Shown here: one piece after another, positions 1-9,278 of the stretch | How positions within the stretch are numbered: position 1 is the first letter of the stretch | Layout: each line of letters opens with the position of its first letter | Origin: Flavobacterium sp. Root901 | GTDB lineage: Bacteria > Bacteroidota > Bacteroidia > Flavobacteriales > Flavobacteriaceae | NCBI RefSeq assembly: GCF_001429765.1 | Contig: NZ_LMJB01000009.1 | Coordinates: 248,001-312,000, forward strand | Direction of reading: 5' to 3' | DNA: 64,000 nucleotides | Made by a program: the position numbers and the translations under genes | The notes under the pieces: model-generated | Told to the model about the DNA's origin: nothing | Seen by the model: only the letters and a program-made list of their open reading frames with translations | Database searches by the model: none

Positions 1-2046
1 AATAGAAGCCACACTAGCTCGTAATTTGATAAAATGAGCTGTGTTATCCAGAACAATTCCACTTACACTTAAAGAAGGATAAAAGTATGAGTTTTTCCCT
101 CGAGGTAAGGTTGACGTCCAGTCGTTTCTGCCAGTTAAGGTTACATAAAGTTTCTCCTTATAAGAAGCTTCAACTGATGCGAAAACTCCATAACTTCTTC
201 TTAAATAATCATCTTGCACAACAATAGGTGACAATATTGAGTTAGATAATTCATAAAAGTTAGGGACGTCTAAGTTTGTAACGGAAGCTTTTAATGAAGA
301 TCCGCTTCTTTCGTTTGTATTAAATCCAACCATGGCATTTAGGTTAAAATCTTTTCCAATTGGAGAAGTATAAGCTAAATTGAAGTTCGTATCTGTTTCA
401 ATATTTTCTGCTGTTTTTTCTGTTACGCCTCCAACAGCTGGTGCTTTCCCATTATCAGCATTTGCTGATCCTGGCAGATAATTCATTATGGCTCCGTATG
501 ATTTTATTTTCTCATTTCTGTAATCACCCCCTACTTGATAAGTTGCAGTAAGTTTATCAGTAATTTTGTAACTTAAATTAACATTACCAAAAAAACGGTT
601 TCCTTTTATCTTTGTAGAATTCTCCTCTAAATCAAAATATGGATTGTTTACGTAAGGAGAGTAAAGGTCACTTGGTGTATTATATGGATTATTAATATAA
701 TCTTTTAATCCGACAATATTAATATCTCTGGGAGTCTGCGCTAATGCCTGTGCAACTGTACCACCTTCTGTACCGCCCTGACCAGTATTTACTACATTTT
801 GATTTTTATTGATGTAATTTATACTGGTTCTCACTGTAAATTTATTTGCCGAAATACCCGCATTTAATCCTATAGTATTTCTTTTATAAGCATCTGCAGT
901 GGTAGGGAAAATACCATCTGAATCAACAGTTGAAAAATTTAATGAGAAATTTGAATTTTCACCTCCACCGCTTACACGAATACTATTTGTAAACGTAGTT
1001 CCTGTAGTATAAAAATCTTTTATATTGTTTGGTAGTGCAGCATATGGTTTAGTTTGCTGTACTCCATTAATAATAGCGCCCCATGGTCTTACTTCTCCAT
1101 TAAATCTGGCTCCCCATGAACCATTTTCATTACTTGCGTTATTATCAGCATTTGCTGCTCCAGACCATGAAGAATAAGAAAGACCATTCCATCCTTGTCC
1201 AAAATCATTTTGCAAATGAGGAACTCTTGCTACTTGGTTAAAATCTGTTGAAGTTAAAAAATCGATACTTATTTTTGATTTGTTTTTAGCTGATTTTGTT
1301 GTAATTAAAACAACACCATTTGCAGCTCTGGAACCATACAATGCAGATGCAGCAGCTCCTTTTAGGATAGTCATGCTTTCTATATTATTAGGATCTAAGT
1401 CACTTATTCCATTTCCTGCATCAAAACTTCTAGTGCTGTTTATTTTTCCATCAGCAGTTGTTCCTCCTCCATTACTGCTGTTATTGATTGGTGTCCCATC
1501 AACTACATATAACGGACTGCTGTTTGACAGTGAATTGAATCCTCGAATAATAACTTTTGATGAGGCACCAGCTTGGGCGGGAGTAGTTATATCCGCTCCT
1601 GCAACTTTTCCTGATAATGATTCAAATACATTAACATTTGCAACATCTGTAAGGTCTTTAGCACTTACACTTGTCGTTGCATAACCTAAGGATTTTTTCT
1701 GTTTTTTTATGCCCATTGCTGTGGTTACAACAACGCCTTCCAACTCTTGAGCGCCTGCATCAGCCATTCTTACATTAATAACAGAAGAACTTACATTTAT
1801 CTCCTGAGTTTTCATCCCAATGTAGGAAAATACCAAAACCTGAGACGAGGAAGCTTTAATGGAATATTTACCATCCATGTCAGTTTGAGTTCCTAATTTA
1901 GTTCCTTTTAATAAAACGCTAACACCCGGAAGTGGTATTCCTGCGTTATCTGATACAATTCCTGATATTGTTCTCTCCTGTGCAAAAAATAAATGCGTGG
2001 TAAGAATAAATATCAGAACTAACATCCCTTTAATTTTTCTTTTCAT
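1..2046 (-). CDS. SusC/RagA-family TonB-dependent receptor, 3' end cut by window edge
   Basis: The reading frame stays open from the ATG at 2046 to base 1, so about 682 N-terminal residues of a protein usually near 1000 are present. A signal peptide (MKRKIKGMLVLIFILTTHLF, then FAQ) is followed by a carboxypeptidase-D-regulatory-like domain (about residues 25-100, with GIPLPGVSVLLKGTKLGTQT and DMDGKYSIKA) and a plug domain with GKVAGADITT, RGFNSLSNSSPLYVVDGTPI and LKGAAASALYGSRAANGVVL, all typical of SusC/RagA. The last visible part (NDWTSTLPRGKNSYFYPSLS, then FIKLRASVASI) is mid-barrel. The family imports glycans or peptides across the outer membrane with a SusD-type lipoprotein; a susD gene would be expected next, beyond base 1. 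The substrate cannot be read from this part. Confidence 0.93.
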   Translation of the reverse strand, partial: MKRKIKGMLVLIFILTTHLFFAQERTISGIVSDNAGIPLPGVSVLLKGTKLGTQTDMDGKYSIKASSSQVLVFSYIGMKTQEINVSSSVINVRMADAGAQELEGVVVTTAMGIKKQKKSLGYATTSVSAKDLTDVANVNVFESLSGKVAGADITTPAQAGASSKVIIRGFNSLSNSSPLYVVDGTPINNSSNGGGTTADGKINSTRSFDAGNGISDLDPNNIESMTILKGAAASALYGSRAANGVVLITTKSAKNKSKISIDFLTSTDFNQVARVPHLQNDFGQGWNGLSYSSWSGAANADNNASNENGSWGARFNGEVRPWGAIINGVQQTKPYAALPNNIKDFYTTGTTFTNSIRVSGGGENSNFSLNFSTVDSDGIFPTTADAYKRNTIGLNAGISANKFTVRTSINYINKNQNVVNTGQGGTEGGTVAQALAQTPRDINIVGLKDYINNPYNTPSDLYSPYVNNPYFDLEENSTKIKGNRFFGNVNLSYKITDKLTATYQVGGDYRNEKIKSYGAIMNYLPGSANADNGKAPAVGGVTEKTAENIETDTNFNLAYTSPIGKDFNLNAMVGFNTNERSGSSLKASVTNLDVPNFYELSNSILSPIVVQDDYLRRSYGVFASVEASYKEKLYVTLTGRNDWTSTLPRGKNSYFYPSLSVSGIVLDNTAHFIKLRASVASI

Positions 2047-2163
2047 TATAGTTTATTTGAATTAAGGGGCGCAACTTATAAAATTAAATTAATTTTAACA
2101 AGAATTTATTTCTTTTTAACAATAATAAATATAATATATTTCTTATAAATTAATTATTTGAAA

Positions 2164-2195
2164 TAAAAAAACCGTCTAAAGTACTTAGACGGTTT
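2164..2195 (-). terminator. Terminator-like hairpin upstream of the SusC gene
   Basis: An 11-bp perfect stem (AAACCGTCTAA with TTAGACGGTTT) and a 5-nt loop. On the minus strand the stem is followed by a run of T. It lies in the 5' region of the SusC gene and not after a known gene. Confidence 0.7.
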
Positions 2196-2472
2196 ACAAT
2201 CCTTATTATTTCTTACTAATCGGGTACTAATTCAAAATAGTTAAAAAATGAATATAGGAAAATATCTTTACGATGATATGAGAATCAACAAACAAATTCA
2301 ATGTAAAACACAATATGTCAATGCTTTAAAAATAAATTACTATGCAATTATAATTATTATGACAAATTGATTTTGCAAAATTAACATGAATAATCCTTAA
2401 TATAAAAACATTAACAGTATTTAACGTAAATATGTCTTATTTTAATACTTTGTACTTTTTAGGGGATTTTAT

Positions 2473-2512
2473 AAAAAAAGAAGCCGATAGTAAACTATCG
2501 GCTTCTTTTTTT
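2473..2512 (-). terminator. argS intrinsic terminator
   Basis: A long stem (AGAAGCCGATAG, loop TAAA, CTATCGGCTTCT) flanked by A and T runs on both sides, 16 bases after the argS stop codon. Confidence 0.9.
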
Positions 2513-2527
2513 TAAATTTTAATATTC

Positions 2528-4306
2528 TTACATTCTTTCCGGAACTTCAATTCCAAGTAAACTAAAAGCCGACTTAATAACTTCTGCAACTTTTTGCGAA
2601 AGCTGTACTCTAAAAATCTTTTTTGTTAAATCGACTTCACCCAGTATATGTACAGATTGATAAAATGAATTGTATTCTTTTACTAAATCATATGTGTAAT
2701 TTGCAATTAATGCAGGACTATGGTTTTGCGCCGCATTTTGAATTACTTCCGGGAAAAGTTCTATTTGTTTTACGAGTTCTTTTTCTTTTTCATGCAACTC
2801 TTCAATATTTGTTTTTGCAGAAAAATCAAAATCGGCTTTACGAATAATGGATTGAATTCTGGCATACGTATATTGAATAAACGGACCTGTATTTCCGGCA
2901 AAGTCAACTGACTCTTCAGGATTAAACAAAATACGTTTTTTAGGATCTACTTTTAAAATGTAATATTTCAAAGCACCAAGACCGATTGTTTTATACAATT
3001 TTGCTTTCTCTTCTGCAGAATAGCTGTCTAATTTTCCTAAATCTTCAGAAATTTGTTGGGCTGTATCTGTCATATCCTGCATCAAATCATCAGCATCTAC
3101 CACAGTTCCCTCACGGCTTTTCATTTTTCCGGAAGGTAAATCAACCATTCCATACGACAAATGATATAAACTCGAAGCCCAGTCAAAACCTAATTTTTTA
3201 AGAATTAAAAACAAGACTTTAAAGTGATAATCCTGTTCATTACCAACTGTATAAACCATTCCTCCAACATCTGGCATATCTTTTACACGCTGAATTGCAG
3301 TTCCAATATCCTGTGTCATATAAACGGCAGTTCCGTCAGAACGCAAAACAATTTTGCGATCCAGGCCTTCATCTGTCAAATCAATCCAGACTGAACCGTC
3401 CGGATCTTTTTCAAAAACCCCTCGGTCCAGACCTACCTGAACCACATCTTTTCCTAATAAATAGGTATTGCTTTCGTAATAGTATTTATCAAAATTAACT
3501 CCCAGATTATTGTAAGTAGTTGCAAAACCCTCATAAACCCATTCGTTCATCATTTTCCAAAGTTCAATCACTTTTTCATCTCCGGCTTCCCATTTTTTAA
3601 GCATGTCCTGGGCTTCAATAATAATCGGAGCTTGTTTTTTTGCTTCTTCTTCGGTTTTACCAGTTTCTATTAATTGATTAATCTCAGCTTTATAGGCTTT
3701 ATCAAACTCAACATAATATTTCCCGACTAGTTTATCTCCTTTTAAATTGGAACTTTGGGGAGTTTCTCCTTTTCCAAATTTTTCCCAGGCCAGCATCGAT
3801 TTACAAATGTGGATTCCACGATCATTTATGATCTGTGTTTTATAAACTTTTTTACCCGATGCTTTTAAAATTTCTGCAACAGAATAACCGAGTAAATTGT
3901 TACGAACGTGTCCTAAATGCAAAGGTTTATTTGTATTTGGTGAAGAATATTCGACCATAACAGCCTTATCTTCCGGACTTGGAGCTACATAACCAAATTT
4001 TGTATTGTCTTTAATATCATTAAAGAAATCTAGATAGTAACTATCAGAAATAACAATATTCAAAAAACCCGAAACTACATTGAAACGAGCAACTTCAGAA
4101 ACATTTTCTACCAGATAATTTCCAATTTTATTTCCTAATTCTGCAGGATTGCTTTTTATCACTTTCAATAAAGGAAAAATAACCATTGTGATATCGCCCT
4201 CAAACTCTTTTCTGGTAGTCTGAAACTCGATTTTATCAACTGAAACATCAAATAATGCTTGTATTGCTTTTTGTATAGAAGGTGTAAGAATTTGTGATAA
4301 TGACAT
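2528..4306 (-). CDS. argS: Arginyl-tRNA synthetase
   Basis: Class I aminoacyl-tRNA synthetase that charges tRNA-Arg in the cytoplasm; essential. The protein has 592 residues, normal for the family. An N-terminal additional domain (about residues 5-90) is followed by the catalytic core with the HIGH signature as HLGH at 130-133 inside SSPNTNKPLHLGHVRNN. The KMSKS-type loop near residue 395 reads GKMKSREGT. The C-terminal DALR anticodon-binding domain covers about residues 475-592 (NTGPFIQYTYARIQSI onwards). It stands alone, with its own terminator and a -7 box TATCTTTG about 22 bases upstream of the ATG. Confidence 0.98.
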   Translation of the reverse strand: MSLSQILTPSIQKAIQALFDVSVDKIEFQTTRKEFEGDITMVIFPLLKVIKSNPAELGNKIGNYLVENVSEVARFNVVSGFLNIVISDSYYLDFFNDIKDNTKFGYVAPSPEDKAVMVEYSSPNTNKPLHLGHVRNNLLGYSVAEILKASGKKVYKTQIINDRGIHICKSMLAWEKFGKGETPQSSNLKGDKLVGKYYVEFDKAYKAEINQLIETGKTEEEAKKQAPIIIEAQDMLKKWEAGDEKVIELWKMMNEWVYEGFATTYNNLGVNFDKYYYESNTYLLGKDVVQVGLDRGVFEKDPDGSVWIDLTDEGLDRKIVLRSDGTAVYMTQDIGTAIQRVKDMPDVGGMVYTVGNEQDYHFKVLFLILKKLGFDWASSLYHLSYGMVDLPSGKMKSREGTVVDADDLMQDMTDTAQQISEDLGKLDSYSAEEKAKLYKTIGLGALKYYILKVDPKKRILFNPEESVDFAGNTGPFIQYTYARIQSIIRKADFDFSAKTNIEELHEKEKELVKQIELFPEVIQNAAQNHSPALIANYTYDLVKEYNSFYQSVHILGEVDLTKKIFRVQLSQKVAEVIKSAFSLLGIEVPERM

Positions 4307-4628
4307 GTAAACTTATTTTAAAGTGAGCAAAGATACTGCTTATTCATCAATTAGAGAAAATGAAAAAGATATAAAATTATGCAATACTGCAAGAATTTCT
4401 TAAAAAACGATTTGTTTTGAATGTTAAAATTATCAAAATATCAAAACACTAATTACCTATAAAACAGAACTTCCGAAAAAAATAAAAAGTTTTTTTTAGT
4501 TTTCCTGTAACATAACGACAACAAAATAGTCTTAATAGAGACTTTAAATTTATTTGAAGCCAAAAAAAAATCAAAACAAACAAAAACAACCTCATCATCA
4601 ATCAAATCAAAATAATCATTATCGCACT
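4307..4628. other. Divergent intergenic region between argS and a TonB-dependent receptor
   Basis: This 322-base AT-rich stretch holds the argS -7 box and presumably the receptor's promoter, which I could not identify. A TTG at 4554 opens the downstream frame, but the 25 residues it would add are Lys/Gln/Asn/His-rich and precede a clean signal peptide, so they are treated as untranslated leader. No RNA gene or repeat was recognised. Confidence 0.5.
4328..4335 (-). promoter_or_regulatory. Candidate -7 box of argS
   Basis: TATCTTTG on the minus strand, an exact match to the Bacteroidota TAnnTTTG element, 22 bases upstream of the argS ATG. No convincing -33 TTTG is seen at the usual spacing. 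Confidence 0.5.
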
Positions 4629-7046
4629 ATGAAATTAAAATTCTTTCTGTTCGCATTACTGGGGGTATTTGCAACAGCTCAAGCTCAGAATTCCGGAACG
4701 GTCACGGGTAAAATTACCGAAAAATCAAACAATGCGCCTATTTCTTACGCGACAGTTTCTCTTAAAGAAAATGGAAAAGTAGTCTCTGGCGTTAACACAG
4801 ATGACAATGGAGATTTTGCCTTTAAAAATGTGGCGTTAAAGAGCTATACTATCGAAATTCAGTATATCGGATTTAGAAAATACATTGGTTCTGTGGTTTT
4901 AGGTGAAAACAAAAAAACTGCAGCTGTAAATGTTGCCCTTGAAGAAGAGGCTACACAATTAAAAGGTGTAAACATTGTTGCTGAACGCTCAACAATCGAA
5001 CAAAAGATCGATAGAAAAGTGGTAACAGTAGGAAAAGATTTAACTACTGCCGGAGCTTCAGCATCTGATATTATGAGCAACATTCCATCCGTAAATGTAG
5101 ATCAGGACGGAAAACTTTCACTTCGTGGAAATGATAATGTACGTGTGTTAATCGACGGACGTCCATCGAACATCGATCCTGCACAGTTATTAAAACAAAT
5201 TCCTTCAACTTCTATTAAAAAAATTGAGTTGATTACAAATCCAAGTGCAAAATACAATCCTGAGGGAATGTCTGGGATTATCAACATTATTTTGCATAAA
5301 AATGCGAATACTGGTTTTAACGGAAGCTATAGCGGTGGAATCACTTTTGGAGAAACAGCAAAATACAATCAATCTTTAGATTTGAATTATAAAACCGGAA
5401 AAGTGAATTTCTTTGGAAATGCAGGTAACAACTTTGGTACCTATTTTAACGATGGTCACATTAAAAGATTAGATCAGGATGTTAATCAAAAATTAGATAT
5501 TTCTAATGATAATGACAACTATTTGTACAAAGTAGGTATGGATTATTTAATTAATGATCACAATACTTTATCTATTTATACCAATCAAAATAAATCGACC
5601 GGAACTGGATTAGTAAATACTGATATTGATTACAATAACGGTGATCCTAACATTAAAAATATCTACCAAAAAGCCAGATACCAGGGTCCAAACGAAACAG
5701 GAACTTATAATTTAGCGTACAAACATATCTTTAAAAAAGAAGGTCATACTTTAGATTTTGAAGGAAACTACAGTAATACGAGAGAAACTCAAAATGCGAA
5801 TTTTGATACTCAGACAACAAGTCCTGCAAACGCGGTTAACAGCATCATTTACAACGATTACATCAATGACAAAAGAAAATTAGGTACATTAAATATTGAT
5901 TATGTTAATCCTTTAAACGACAAAACAACTCTTGAAGCCGGAGCTGAAGCCAGAATTACAAGAACAGATAACGATTATATCACAAGTAACCCTGCAGTTG
6001 CTGCTGCTGATCAAATTTCTAATTATAAATACGATACTGATATCTACTCTGCTTATGTTACTTTCGGTCAGAAATATAAAAAATTCAGTTATCAGTTAGG
6101 TGCTCGTTTTGAAAGTTATAAAGTTGCAGCTGATTTAAATCACGGCTTTAAAAAATTTGATGACGATTATATTACGTTATATCCATCTGCTTATTTAACT
6201 TATAATCTAAATGAGAAAAATGTTTTACAATTAAGCTACAGCCGTCGCGTTGACAGGCCAAGTTTAGAGCAGACAAAACCTATTCGTGAGTTTTCTACTC
6301 CGCTGGTTACATCATATGGAAATCAGGAACTAAGACCTCAGTTTACCAATTCTGTTGAAGTAAATTATACTAAAACACTTGAAAAAGGAAGTATTACTGC
6401 GGGAGTTTTTGTTAGAAGCATTAATGATCAGATAAGCAGAACTTTAAGCCCAGACCCTAATGATGCTTCCGGATATAAACAAATTTTAAGTTTTGCCAAT
6501 TACGATCGCAATAGTGCTTATGGTTTTGACATTTCTGCCAACTATAAGCTTACAAAATGGTGGGACATCCAGCCTTCAATTGATTTCTCAAGTATAAAGC
6601 AGCAAGGTGTTGTTTTTCAATTTGATCCTGTAACAAATACAAGTTCGCCATTAGAGCGCAGTGTAACAACTTCTGCTTTTAATGCCCGTATGAACTCAAA
6701 CTTTAAACCTACAAAACGTTTAAGCTTTTTATTATTCGGTTTTTACAGAGGAGGAGTTGAAGAAATCCAGCAGCACAGAAACGAAATGTACAAAATGGAT
6801 ATTGGTTCACGCTATACATTGTTAGACAACAAAATGAACATCAGCTTGCGTTTTAACGACGTTTTCAATACAATGAAATTTTCTTTTGATGGTGTTTATC
6901 CTTATCCTCAAACTGGTCAGTTTACATGGGAAAGCCAAACGGTTTACTTAGGTTTAACATACAATTTTGGCGGGGCGAAAATCAAAAAATTAGAGCGTAA
7001 ACAAAGAGAAGATAATACTAATCAAGGTGGTGGCGGAATGTTTTAA
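4629..7046 (+). CDS. TonB-dependent receptor with carboxypeptidase-regulatory domain and outer-membrane beta-barrel
   Basis: An outer-membrane protein of 805 residues. The ATG at 4629 is chosen because it begins the signal peptide MKLKFFLFALLGVFATAQAQ. A carboxypeptidase-D-regulatory-like domain follows (about residues 24-105, GTVTGKITEKSNNAPISYAT), then a plug domain (about 115-220, ASDIMSNIPSVNVDQDGKLS, LRGNDNVRVLIDGRPSNIDP, NPEGMSGIINIIL), and a large barrel of the OMP_b-brl_3 type ending in a Gly-rich tail and Phe. Unlike SusC proteins it lacks the RagA plug signature and has no SusD partner. Ligand unknown. It is monocistronic, with a shared terminator toward cutC. Confidence 0.93.
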   Translation: MKLKFFLFALLGVFATAQAQNSGTVTGKITEKSNNAPISYATVSLKENGKVVSGVNTDDNGDFAFKNVALKSYTIEIQYIGFRKYIGSVVLGENKKTAAVNVALEEEATQLKGVNIVAERSTIEQKIDRKVVTVGKDLTTAGASASDIMSNIPSVNVDQDGKLSLRGNDNVRVLIDGRPSNIDPAQLLKQIPSTSIKKIELITNPSAKYNPEGMSGIINIILHKNANTGFNGSYSGGITFGETAKYNQSLDLNYKTGKVNFFGNAGNNFGTYFNDGHIKRLDQDVNQKLDISNDNDNYLYKVGMDYLINDHNTLSIYTNQNKSTGTGLVNTDIDYNNGDPNIKNIYQKARYQGPNETGTYNLAYKHIFKKEGHTLDFEGNYSNTRETQNANFDTQTTSPANAVNSIIYNDYINDKRKLGTLNIDYVNPLNDKTTLEAGAEARITRTDNDYITSNPAVAAADQISNYKYDTDIYSAYVTFGQKYKKFSYQLGARFESYKVAADLNHGFKKFDDDYITLYPSAYLTYNLNEKNVLQLSYSRRVDRPSLEQTKPIREFSTPLVTSYGNQELRPQFTNSVEVNYTKTLEKGSITAGVFVRSINDQISRTLSPDPNDASGYKQILSFANYDRNSAYGFDISANYKLTKWWDIQPSIDFSSIKQQGVVFQFDPVTNTSSPLERSVTTSAFNARMNSNFKPTKRLSFLLFGFYRGGVEEIQQHRNEMYKMDIGSRYTLLDNKMNISLRFNDVFNTMKFSFDGVYPYPQTGQFTWESQTVYLGLTYNFGGAKIKKLERKQREDNTNQGGGGMF

Positions 7047-7098
7047 TCACCGTTTTAAGAAAAGATATTTTTAAATAATTTTGAATAATTTCTTGTAG

Positions 7099-7136
7099 AA
7101 AAAAGCCTGGAGTATGCCAACTCCAGGCTTTTTTAT
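7099..7136. terminator. Bidirectional terminator between the TonB receptor and cutC
   Basis: AAAAGCCTGGAG and CTCCAGGCTTTT form a 12-bp stem with an 8-nt loop, with A before and T after, between two convergent genes. Confidence 0.9.
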
Positions 7137-7146
7137 TTAATGAGTA

Positions 7147-7818
7147 TTATAGAAAGTTTCGCAATTCTTTTATTTCTTCCGGATTTGCAATTTCTGAGTC
7201 ATTTGTAATTGCCGATGAATGATAAAAAGTTAAATCCAATCGTTCCTGCAGCAATTTGATATTTGAAGAACGCAGGCCTCCGCCAGGCATTATTTCGATT
7301 CTGTCTCCGGCAAGTTTTTGCATTTTTTCTAAAATTAAAATGCCTTCTTCAACATTGATTCCCTGCCCAGAAGTTAAAATAGTTTTAAATCCGCAGTCAA
7401 TAATATCTTCCAAAGATTTTTCTGCATTTTTTACAACATCAAAAGCACGATGAAAAGTGCAGGAAAGCGGATGCGCTAAATGCACTAATTCTCTGTTTTG
7501 CTTTTTATTAATACTTCCATTTTCTTTTAAAATCCCGAAAACAAAACCATCAACTCCAAGTTTTTTATATTGCTTGATATCTTGTTTCATTTCTGTAAGT
7601 TCTTCATCAGAATAAACAAAATTACCTCCGCGTGGCCTGATAATAACGTGCATCTTTATATTCAAACTTTCACGGACTTTTAGCACCAAAATAGAGTTTG
7701 GTGTTGTTCCGCCAAGTTTCATATTTTCGCATAATTCTATTCGGTCTGCTCCATTTTCCTGAGCAATTAATGCCGATTCGTAATTAAAGCAGGCTATTTC
7801 CAGTTGATTTTTTTTCAT
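7147..7818 (-). CDS. cutC: CutC-family protein
   Basis: A 223-residue TIM-barrel protein of the CutC family. Characteristic segments are LEIACFNYESALIAQENGAD, RIELCENMKLGGTTPN, HVIIRPRGGNFVYSDEE, CTFHRAFDV, ILTSGQG and EIMPGGGLRSSNI. CutC was linked to copper homeostasis in E. coli, but the true reaction is not settled, so the name should not be read as a proven copper function. The length is close to the usual 220-250. The ATG at 7818 is the natural start. It appears monocistronic, followed by the shared terminator at 7099-7136. Confidence 0.93.
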   Translation of the reverse strand: MKKNQLEIACFNYESALIAQENGADRIELCENMKLGGTTPNSILVLKVRESLNIKMHVIIRPRGGNFVYSDEELTEMKQDIKQYKKLGVDGFVFGILKENGSINKKQNRELVHLAHPLSCTFHRAFDVVKNAEKSLEDIIDCGFKTILTSGQGINVEEGILILEKMQKLAGDRIEIMPGGGLRSSNIKLLQERLDLTFYHSSAITNDSEIANPEEIKELRNFL

Positions 7819-7842
7819 TACTTATTGCATTTATTCATAGTT

Positions 7843-7935
7843 TGTCATTGCGAGGAACAAAGCAATCTCATCTCTTTTCTTCGATTAAAAAATTTGCCAA
7901 TTGTTATTGTGATTGCTTCGTTCCTCGCAATGACA
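7843..7935. repeat. Inverted repeat of the TCATTGCGAGGAAC-GAAGCAATC type
   Basis: Two 25-base arms (7843-7867 and 7911-7935) are reverse complements with one mismatch and flank a 43-base centre. The arm (TGTCATTGCGAGGAAC, then RAAGCAATC) is like a short repeat I know from intergenic DNA of many unrelated bacteria. The whole unit could fold into one long hairpin. Confidence 0.85.
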
Positions 7936-7950
7936 GAAACAAAATTATAA

Positions 7951-7983
7951 AAAAACCTGCCCTTAAAAAAAAGCAGGTTTTAA
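7951..7983 (-). terminator. fabH intrinsic terminator
   Basis: AAAACCTGC and GCAGGTTTT form a 9-bp stem with a loop of about 12 nt; on the minus strand the hairpin runs into T, 24 bases after the fabH stop. Confidence 0.8.
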
Positions 7984-8006
7984 AATATAATGTAAAATGA
8001 ATTAAT

Positions 8007-9014
8007 TTACCATTTAATAATTGCACTCGCCCAGGTAAATCCGCTTCCGAAAGCTGCCAGAACTACTGTGTCTCCAGATTTGATTTTTCCTTCTTCCCAT
8101 GCTTCTGTCAGAGCAATTGGAATTGAAGCTGCAGTGGTATTTCCGTATTTCTGAATGTTATTATGAACCTGATCATCTGTAAGTCTGAATTTATTCTGAA
8201 TAAATTGAGAAATTCTCAGGTTTGCCTGATGCGGAATCAGCATATCAATATCAGAAACCTGAAGACCATTTGCTTCTAAACCTTCGTTTATCACTTCTGC
8301 AAAACGAACTACAGCATTTTTAAATACAAATTGTCCGTTCATGTAAGGATAGTAACTTTCATCATTTGGATCATTATCTGCAATAATGTCTGTTACCCAG
8401 CGCGCTCCCATCCCCGGTGCCTGCAAAGCCAATTCTTCTGCATGCTGTCCTTCAGAATGTAAGTGTGTAGATAAAATTCCTTTTGCCAAATCTTCTTCGC
8501 GACTTAAAACTGCTGCTCCTGCTCCATCTCCAAAAATAACAGAAACGCCGCGTCCGCGTGTTGTCATGTCCAATCCAGTTGAGTGAACCTCAGAACCAAT
8601 AACTAAAATGTTTTTATACATTCCGGTTTTAATATATTGATCTGCAACAGATATTGCATAAACAAACCCCGAACATTGATTTCTAACATCTAAAGCTCCC
8701 ACAGTTCTTAATCCTAAATCACGCTGTACTAAAACGCCGGGTCCAGGAAAATAATAATCAGGACTTAATGTAGCAAAAACTACAAAATCAATATCTTCTT
8801 TGGCTACGCCAGAACGTTCGATTGCAATTTTAGCCGCTTTTACTCCCATTGAAGTTGTAGTATCTTCTCCGCGAATAATATGTCTTCTTTCCTGAATTCC
8901 TGTTCTTTCCTGAATCCATTCGTCATTGGTATCCATTATCTTAGACAAATCATCGTTTGTCACAACATTTGAAGGAACATAATATCCTAAGCCTGCTATT
9001 TTTGAATGATACAT
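8007..9014 (-). CDS. fabH: Beta-ketoacyl-ACP synthase III
   Basis: Condenses an acyl-CoA starter with malonyl-ACP to begin fatty-acid synthesis in the cytoplasm. It has 335 residues, normal length. The catalytic triad is visible: Cys114 in RNQCSGFVYA, His near 261 in LIPHQANLRI, Asn near 291 in QKYGNTTAASIP. The C-terminal GSGFTWASAIIKW motif is typical. It stands alone rather than beside plsX/rpmF, as is common elsewhere. The upstream -7 box TAAATTTG (9054 down to 9047) supports the ATG at 9014. Confidence 0.97.
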   Translation of the reverse strand: MYHSKIAGLGYYVPSNVVTNDDLSKIMDTNDEWIQERTGIQERRHIIRGEDTTTSMGVKAAKIAIERSGVAKEDIDFVVFATLSPDYYFPGPGVLVQRDLGLRTVGALDVRNQCSGFVYAISVADQYIKTGMYKNILVIGSEVHSTGLDMTTRGRGVSVIFGDGAGAAVLSREEDLAKGILSTHLHSEGQHAEELALQAPGMGARWVTDIIADNDPNDESYYPYMNGQFVFKNAVVRFAEVINEGLEANGLQVSDIDMLIPHQANLRISQFIQNKFRLTDDQVHNNIQKYGNTTAASIPIALTEAWEEGKIKSGDTVVLAAFGSGFTWASAIIKW

Positions 9015-9046
9015 ATAGTATTGTTATTTGTTAAAAATTTAGAATG

Positions 9047-9054
9047 CAAATTTA
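9047..9054 (-). promoter_or_regulatory. Candidate -7 box of fabH
   Basis: TAAATTTG on the minus strand, 33 bases upstream of the ATG. A TTTG lies 24 bases further upstream (9079-9082), slightly farther than the usual spacing. Confidence 0.45.
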
Positions 9055-9278
9055 CGCATACTTTAAAACATAAGAGTACAAATTACTATTTTTTTCGTTA
9101 TTAGCAATTTAATATACTTTAATTATAAGAGTGTTTAAAAACAATTACTTTTTGAAAAAGCAGTTTTCAAAGCAATTCATTGAAAAGAATGAAAAATAAG
9201 AATTAAAATGTAACAAGACTAAAGTATCTTAGACAAACATTTGAATACCATTTTTTTTAAACCCTAAAAATTCAACTC

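Larger units (their letters stand above)
2047..2527. other. Intergenic region with two terminator hairpins and a candidate small transcript
   Basis: This 481-base gap between argS and the SusC gene has no convincing ORF. It holds the argS terminator (2473-2512), a -7-like element on the minus strand (TAATTTTG, 2383 down to 2376; no clear -33 box), and a second terminator-like hairpin (2164-2195) about 120 bases before the SusC ATG. The arrangement fits a short minus-strand RNA of about 170-200 nt, or a leader of the SusC gene with an attenuator. Both readings are inference. Confidence 0.4.

Noticed and set aside
1280-1684. An open frame of 134 codons on the plus strand
   Set aside because: It lies antisense to the SusC/RagA gene, which has clear domain signatures in its own frame.
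4554-4628. Extension of the TonB-dependent receptor to a TTG start
   Set aside because: The added residues are low-complexity Lys/Gln/Asn/His and precede an intact signal peptide, so the ATG at 4629 is the better start.
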